Part shown: piece by piece, positions 6,762-10,682 of the stretch
Layout: each line of letters opens with the position of its first letter
Numbering within the stretch: the stretch's first letter is position 1
Assembly: GCA_014384515.1 (NCBI GenBank)
Contig: JACNFS010000123.1
Span: 1 to 10,682, forward strand
Length of the DNA stretch: 10,682 bases
Source: Dehalococcoidia bacterium
GTDB taxonomy: Bacteria > Chloroflexota > Dehalococcoidia > GIF9 > UBA5629
Reading direction: 5' to 3'
Translations under genes and position numbers: made by a program
The notes under the pieces: model-generated
The model's database searches: none
Seen by the model: only the letters and a program-made list of their open reading frames with translations
Told to the model about the DNA's origin: nothing

Positions 6762-9137
6762 ATGCGTGACCCGCGTTGGCGCAAAGTTCTCCGTGACTTG
6801 TGGGGCAACAAGACCAGGACGATGCTGGTTGTGTTGGCGATCGCCGTCGGCATTTTTGCCTTCGGTAGCGTTTTCATCACGCAGGAAGTGCTCTTGGCAG
6901 ACCTCAGCGCACAGTATCGCTCTATTAACGCGTCCACCATTACCATGGGCATTCCATCCTTTGAGGATAGCTTGGTGCGGTGGATGCGTCATCAGGAACA
7001 GGTCGCTGATGCTCAGGGACGGGCGATGCGGAGAGTCAGGCTGCTGCGAGGGAACCAAGCATACAACGTCGACTTATATGCCTTTGATGATTATGAGAAT
7101 ATACAGGTGAACCGCATCAGCATGGAGGAAGGAACGTGGCCACCCCGCAAGCGCGATATTTTGTTCGAGCGTGCCTCAATTCCATTGACTGGTGCTCAGA
7201 TTGGCGATACCGTTGTAATCGAGCTACCCAACGGGCGGCAGCATAAACTGAAGGTTGCTGGAACTGTCCATGACCTAAGAGCCATCCCTGCAAGCATATG
7301 GCCGGAAATAAGCGGGTATGTTTCCCTTGAAACGATGGAGTGGCTCGGTTTCCCATACGCGTACAACCAGCTTGAGATCGTTGCTCAAGATGAGTTCGAT
7401 AGCCGTGCCAAACTTGAAGGGCTTGCATATGAACTCAAAGAAAAGCTGGAACACAAAGGCTTTTCCGTCGGTTCTATTCGTGTTCGCGAACCCGGTGAGC
7501 ACTGGGCGGAGGATACCACGGCAAGCTTTGTAGCTATTCTGGGCGGTGTCGGTATCTTCTCGCTTGTCTTGAGCGGGTTCTTGGTACTAAATACCATCAC
7601 CGCGATGCTATCCCAGCAAAGACGCCAGATTGGCATGATGAAGGCCATTGGTGGGACCGGAGGGCAAATCACCGGTATTTACATGGTGATGGTAGCATGT
7701 TTTGGCCTGCTGGCACTGTTTGTTGCCTTGCCTGTTGGCTCATGGCTGGCCTACTTGTTCACTCTTGCTATGGCACAGTTTCTGAATATCGATATCCTGC
7801 ATTTCCACATGCCGTTGCAGGTTTTTCTGTTGGAGGTGATAGCAGCGCTCCTTGTTCCCATAGTGGCGGCTCTTTTACCTGTCCTGAATGGGGTGAGGGT
7901 GACAGTGCGGGAGGCTATTAGCACCTACGGCATTGAGAGTAGGAGCGAGGGGGGGCTGATTGACCGCATGTTGGTCCGAGTGCGTGCGCTACCGCGCCCG
8001 GTGTTGCTTTCTCTGCGTAATACCTTTCGGCGCAAGGGGCGGCTCTTTGTGACTCTGGGCACACTTGCCCTGGCAGGTACGCTTTTCGTAAGCATCGCGA
8101 ATGTGCGAGGCGCAATGGAGGCTGAACTCACTAAGGTTCTCAAGATGTACGACTTTGAAGTCCAGCTATTCCTCGATAACAGCTATCGGAGCCGGATGCT
8201 TGAGCACAGGGCGGAGCAAATGCCGGGCGTCATCCTGGCGGAGGGACGGACGTCGGCGGAGATGCAGCGTGTCAAGCCGGATGGTACTGAAGGGGTAACG
8301 TTTGGTGTTATCGGATTACCTCCCGATTCGGACTTCGTCCAACCTACGTTGCTCTCAGGGCGCTGGCTACAGGAAAAGGATCGCAACGCCATTGTGCTCA
8401 ATAGTGAGTTAATTCGAGACGAGCCTGACATTCGAGTGGGTGACGAGATTGTGTTGAAGCTAGGTAATAAGGAATACGACTGGGAGGTAGTGGGCATCAT
8501 CCTTATGACTACGAGGGGGCTTGGCTATGCTCCGTTCGACTATTTGTCACATATCAAGAAGGCGGGGGGTTTGGCTTCCAGGTTGCTCGTCAAAACAGAG
8601 CAGAAAGGCGGCCAGTTTCAGTCTACAGTGGCGAGGGCACTAGAGGACGGGCTCAAAAGTGCTGGAATCGGCGTTGTCTATTCGATGACGATAGATGATA
8701 TCATTAGGTCTAATGCCAGCCGGATGGACTTCCTGATTAACTTCTTGATGTCCATGGCGGTTATGGCGGCGGTGATTGGAGGGCTGGGGCTGGCCGGCAC
8801 GATGACTCTAAACGTGCTGGAGCGTACTCGTGAAATAGGCGTGATGCGTTCCATCGGTGCATCCAGCGGTATGGTGGGCAGTATTGTCCTCACCGAGGGA
8901 ATGTTGATCGGCTTCATCAGTTGGCTATTAGCGGTTCCCCTCAGTGTGCCTGTGAGCTTAGTCTTCGGTTCCGTAATAGGCCACGCCTTCTTTGACCGAC
9001 CGTTGGGGTTCAGCTTTTCGCTGACGGGCCTGACCATCTGGTTGGCAATCGTGATGATTGCCTCCGTCGTAGCTAGCTTGTTACCTGCTCATCGCGCAAT
9101 GACTATGAGCGTGCAGGAAACACTGGCGTATGAGTAG
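6762..9137 (+). CDS. Large FtsX-type ABC permease with two FtsX units in one chain
   Basis: A 791-residue membrane protein, partner of the ATPase-cNBD fusion upstream; GGAAGTG at 6751-6757 precedes the ATG. I see eight likely membrane helices in two units. Unit one: TM1 about 19-41, extracytoplasmic domain 42-250, TM2 256-281, TM3 303-330, TM4 352-376. Unit two: TM5 427-447, extracytoplasmic domain 448-655, TM6 658-682, TM7 703-735, TM8 755-775. Matching landmarks recur: NKTRTMLVVLAIAVG and FRRKGRLFVTLGTLALAG before the large domains; QRRQIGMMKAIGGT and RTREIGVMRSIGAS as coupling segments; PVLNGVRVTVREAISTYG and PAHRAMTMSVQETLAYE at unit ends. One chain can thus replace a permease dimer, as in other double-unit FtsX exporters (lipid, lipoprotein or peptide substrates). 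No adaptor gene accompanies it. Substrate unknown. Confidence 0.9.
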   Translation: MRDPRWRKVLRDLWGNKTRTMLVVLAIAVGIFAFGSVFITQEVLLADLSAQYRSINASTITMGIPSFEDSLVRWMRHQEQVADAQGRAMRRVRLLRGNQAYNVDLYAFDDYENIQVNRISMEEGTWPPRKRDILFERASIPLTGAQIGDTVVIELPNGRQHKLKVAGTVHDLRAIPASIWPEISGYVSLETMEWLGFPYAYNQLEIVAQDEFDSRAKLEGLAYELKEKLEHKGFSVGSIRVREPGEHWAEDTTASFVAILGGVGIFSLVLSGFLVLNTITAMLSQQRRQIGMMKAIGGTGGQITGIYMVMVACFGLLALFVALPVGSWLAYLFTLAMAQFLNIDILHFHMPLQVFLLEVIAALLVPIVAALLPVLNGVRVTVREAISTYGIESRSEGGLIDRMLVRVRALPRPVLLSLRNTFRRKGRLFVTLGTLALAGTLFVSIANVRGAMEAELTKVLKMYDFEVQLFLDNSYRSRMLEHRAEQMPGVILAEGRTSAEMQRVKPDGTEGVTFGVIGLPPDSDFVQPTLLSGRWLQEKDRNAIVLNSELIRDEPDIRVGDEIVLKLGNKEYDWEVVGIILMTTRGLGYAPFDYLSHIKKAGGLASRLLVKTEQKGGQFQSTVARALEDGLKSAGIGVVYSMTIDDIIRSNASRMDFLINFLMSMAVMAAVIGGLGLAGTMTLNVLERTREIGVMRSIGASSGMVGSIVLTEGMLIGFISWLLAVPLSVPVSLVFGSVIGHAFFDRPLGFSFSLTGLTIWLAIVMIASVVASLLPAHRAMTMSVQETLAYE

Positions 9138-9156
9138 CCTCGGAGCTGGCGTACCT

Positions 9157-9195
9157 GCCGACCTTGCCGTAATGGAATCCCTGCGCCAAGAATAG
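9157..9195 (+). pseudogene. Remnant of a MacB-type permease C-terminus (ADLAVMESLRQE-stop)
   Basis: Just after the large permease gene, one frame reads A-D-L-A-V-M-E-S-L-R-Q-E-stop, matching the A-R-L-D-P-I-E-S-L-R-H-E-stop end of the 4080-5315 permease. Three of the differences are synonymous (TCT/TCC, TTA/CTG) or a single H-to-Q change, the pattern expected of a once-coding paralogue. Nothing upstream of about 9150 continues the homology, and no start or ribosome site is present, so only the tail survived. It is the 5' edge of repeat copy B. Confidence 0.55.
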
Positions 9196-9313
9196 CCCTA
9201 TTTCCCCTAGACTAAGGCTGGAAACTCAACATAAGTCTTACAACGTTGTGTCGAGGCTGCAAATGACTGGCGTTGTATGTGGTCTGGGAAGATAGCACGT
9301 TTTGCTCCTGAAA
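9161..9313 (+). repeat. Direct repeat copy B: permease-tail remnant plus structured 3' flank
   Basis: Second copy of the 5281-5432 block, offset by 3880-3881 bases, same orientation. The outer stem is weaker but kept: the C-T-A-T-T-T-C-C-C part of 9198-9206 can pair with GGGAAGATAG around 9286-9295 with one bulged G, because neighbouring substitutions shift rather than destroy pairing. In the internal hairpin ACTCAAC (9224-9230) pairs with GTTGTGT (9245-9251); the outermost G-C pair of copy A is A-T here, while the G-T wobble of copy A becomes a T-T mismatch. The block ends at CTGAAA and directly abuts a truncated transposase. Confidence 0.8.
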
Positions 9314-9654
9314 CAAAATACAAGCCAGCTTGTTTTGCAAGTTACTCCCAGTGCTGGTTGTAATTGCTTGGCTGATATAGCGCACCGAGTGGTACTCATT
9401 AGGAACACAGCGAAAAACCATTGCCTAAGTGGTGTCCGTGAACATTCTAAGATAGTACCAGTCATAAGGTACATATGTTTGCCGCAGCGATTACATGAGC
9501 AAGCAAGTCGCTTGGTTATCCTTGAATGATTAGTAACCATCTGGCACTGCGGGCAGAAGACACCATCAGGATAGAGATAGTTCTTGAGCCATTCTAGGCA
9601 GGCTGCACCATCGGGGAATTGTTTGTTGAAGTCAGCTATTGTATAATTATTCAT
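9314..9654 (-). pseudogene. Truncated IS1595-family transposase (N-terminal part)
   Basis: Reading from the ATG at 9654 on the - strand, the protein begins MNNYTIADFNKQFPDGAACL and keeps the IS1595 zinc-ribbon region: Cys34 and Cys37 (FCPQC), Cys54 and Cys57 (CNRC), then MTGTI, TPLRQWFFAVFLMSTTRCAISAK in two adjacent segments, and LGVTCKTSW (residues 102-110). Recognisable homology ends there; full-length members are about 300 residues with a DDE-type catalytic domain, absent here. The frame runs on into the repeat as unrelated sequence to a stop at 9238. The break coincides with the end of repeat copy B, so the element was cut by a deletion or recombination. No terminal inverted repeats could be assigned. 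It cannot be active alone. Confidence 0.8.
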
Positions 9655-9853
9655 CTAGGTACGCCAAGAAAAGTAGGACAATCCATATCTGGCTGGACGT
9701 TTGCCCTTGTTCGACTCAACGACCGAACCTCCTGATGTGGTTCCCCCAAACGTATAATCGGCTGACAAATTATCATTGTCAATACCCACGACCACTCATG
9801 CAAATGTTCACGTGTGTTGAGGGAATAATAACCGAAATAATATAGTGAAGACT
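9655..9853. other. Intergenic stretch between IS remnant and argG
   Basis: No gene is recognised. There is a perfect TATAAT at 9753-9758 without a good -35, a small palindrome GAACC/GGTTC at about 9725-9743, and an AT-rich segment just before argG (9824-9844) with TTGAGG (9817-9822) upstream that could be a weak promoter. The right end of the IS element probably lies here but could not be delimited. Confidence 0.4.
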
Positions 9854-10682
9854 ATGTCGAAGAAAAAAGTGGTGTTGGCTTATAGTGGAGGTTTAGACAC
9901 CTCTGTAATTTTGAAATGGTTAGTGAATGAAGGATACGACGTTGTCTGTTTTGTTGGTGATGTCGGGCAAAAAGATGATTTTGAGACAATTGAGAAGAAA
10001 GCTCTGAAGAGTGGAGCGTCGAAGGTATATATTGAAGACCTGAAAGAAGAATTCGTTATAGATTTTATTTTTCCAGCTCTCCGAGGGAATGCAAGATATG
10101 AGGGACGATATTTGTTAGGGACTTCTTTGGCCAGACCACTTCTTGCAAAAAAACAAATTGAGATAGCGGAAAAAGAAAAAGCCGAATGTGTAGCTCATGG
10201 AGCAACTGGTAAAGGCAATGATCAGGTAAGATTTGAGCTAACCTACTGTGCGCTAAATCCAAATATAGAAGTCATCAGTCCTTGGAAAACCTCTGAATTT
10301 CTGGCAGAGTTCAAAGGGAGAAGTAGTCTTATTGATTACGCAAAGAAATGGAAAATTCCTATCAGAGCCACAACGAAAAAGCCTTATAGCGAGGATGAGA
10401 ATTTAATGCATATTAGCCATGAGGCGGGAATTTTGGAAGACCCCATGTTGAGACCGCCAGAGAACTTGTTTACTATGACCACTTCTCCCAAGAAAGCCCC
10501 GGATAAAGAAACGATAATTGAAATTCATTTTGAAGACGGATACCCCATACAAGTTGTGAACAAAAATAATGGAAACGGTAAAACCAAACCTTTAGAATTA
10601 TTCATGTATCTCAATGAGTTGGGAAGCAAAAACGGGATTGGCAGAGTAGATATGGTTGAAAATAGATTTATTGGTATCAAAT
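9854..10682 (+). CDS. argG: Argininosuccinate synthase, ASS1-like branch (partial, 3' end outside)
   Basis: The reading frame is open from the ATG at 9854 to the window edge: 276 complete codons of an expected 400 or so. It joins citrulline and aspartate with ATP (to AMP and pyrophosphate) in arginine synthesis, in the cytoplasm. The ATP-pyrophosphatase loop is AYSGGLDTS (residues 9-17); further family blocks are [59 protein letters not shown] and [18 protein letters not shown]. These blocks follow the vertebrate ASS1 wording more than the common bacterial form. The upstream GTGAAG is a weak ribosome site; ATG 9854 gives the usual family N-terminus. Composition is clearly AT-rich: two 60-base lines (from 10021 and 10321) have 18 and 20 G+C, against 34 and 38 in lines from 8041 and 8761. 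This suggests separate origin. Confidence 0.93.
   Translation, partial: MSKKKVVLAYSGGLDTSVILKWLVNEGYDVVCFVGDVGQKDDFETIEKKALKSGASKVYIEDLKEEFVIDFIFPALRGNARYEGRYLLGTSLARPLLAKKQIEIAEKEKAECVAHGATGKGNDQVRFELTYCALNPNIEVISPWKTSEFLAEFKGRSSLIDYAKKWKIPIRATTKKPYSEDENLMHISHEAGILEDPMLRPPENLFTMTTSPKKAPDKETIIEIHFEDGYPIQVVNKNNGNGKTKPLELFMYLNELGSKNGIGRVDMVENRFIGIK

Noticed and set aside
7951..7957. Run of G in the large permease as a possible frameshift site
   Set aside because: The frame continues through it with the expected family order of helices and motifs on both sides, so there is no sign of a frameshift.
9753..9758. Perfect TATAAT as the argG promoter
   Set aside because: No acceptable -35 at 16-18 bases upstream, and it may belong to the IS end; kept only as a note in the intergenic entry.
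9639..9845. Small + strand open frame after the IS remnant
   Set aside because: The composition is not protein-like, there is no ribosome site, it overlaps the transposase start region and I recognise no family.
1..10682. CRISPR arrays, tRNA and rRNA genes
   Set aside because: No regularly spaced short repeats and no tRNA or rRNA signature were seen on either strand.

Overview
The window reads as a chromosomal piece of an uncultured bacterium, most likely a Chloroflexota (Dehalococcoidia-like) lineage. That placement is an inference from gene order and protein style (carB-pyrK-yjbQ, then MacB/YknXYZ-like exporter genes with a lipoprotein adaptor and no outer-membrane TolC partner); no rRNA or marker search was possible. 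Nearly all genes lie on the + strand.

Bases 1-1457 are the end of a pyrimidine-type operon: the 3' end of carB, pyrK starting with TTG directly after the carB stop, and yjbQ overlapping pyrK by ATGA. Bases 1648-5315 hold a complete three-gene tripartite-type ABC exporter: a lipoprotein membrane-fusion adaptor with an unusual three-fold helical repeat, a LolD/MacB-type ATPase, and a four-helix MacB/FtsX permease overlapping the ATPase by ATGA. Bases 5608-9137 hold a second, different exporter: an ATPase fused to a C-terminal cyclic-nucleotide-binding-like domain, and a 791-residue permease that carries two FtsX units in one chain. It has no adaptor of its own.

The most unusual feature is a direct repeat of about 150 bases that brackets the second exporter (5281-5432 and 9161-9313). 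It starts inside the last codons of the first permease and runs about 120 bases past its stop codon. The second copy carries a remnant of the same permease tail (ESLRQE-stop against ESLRHE-stop). The noncoding part is about 85% identical and keeps an enclosing stem and an internal hairpin, with substitutions that partly preserve pairing. This suggests a structured element or RNA, or a footprint of module duplication or insertion.

The right copy of the repeat abuts a truncated IS1595-family transposase on the - strand (9314-9654). Beyond about 200 bases without a recognised gene lies the 5' two thirds of an AT-rich argG whose protein resembles the ASS1 (eukaryote-like) branch of argininosuccinate synthases. 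Composition changes sharply there, so the 9.1-9.85 kb stretch looks like a rearrangement boundary.
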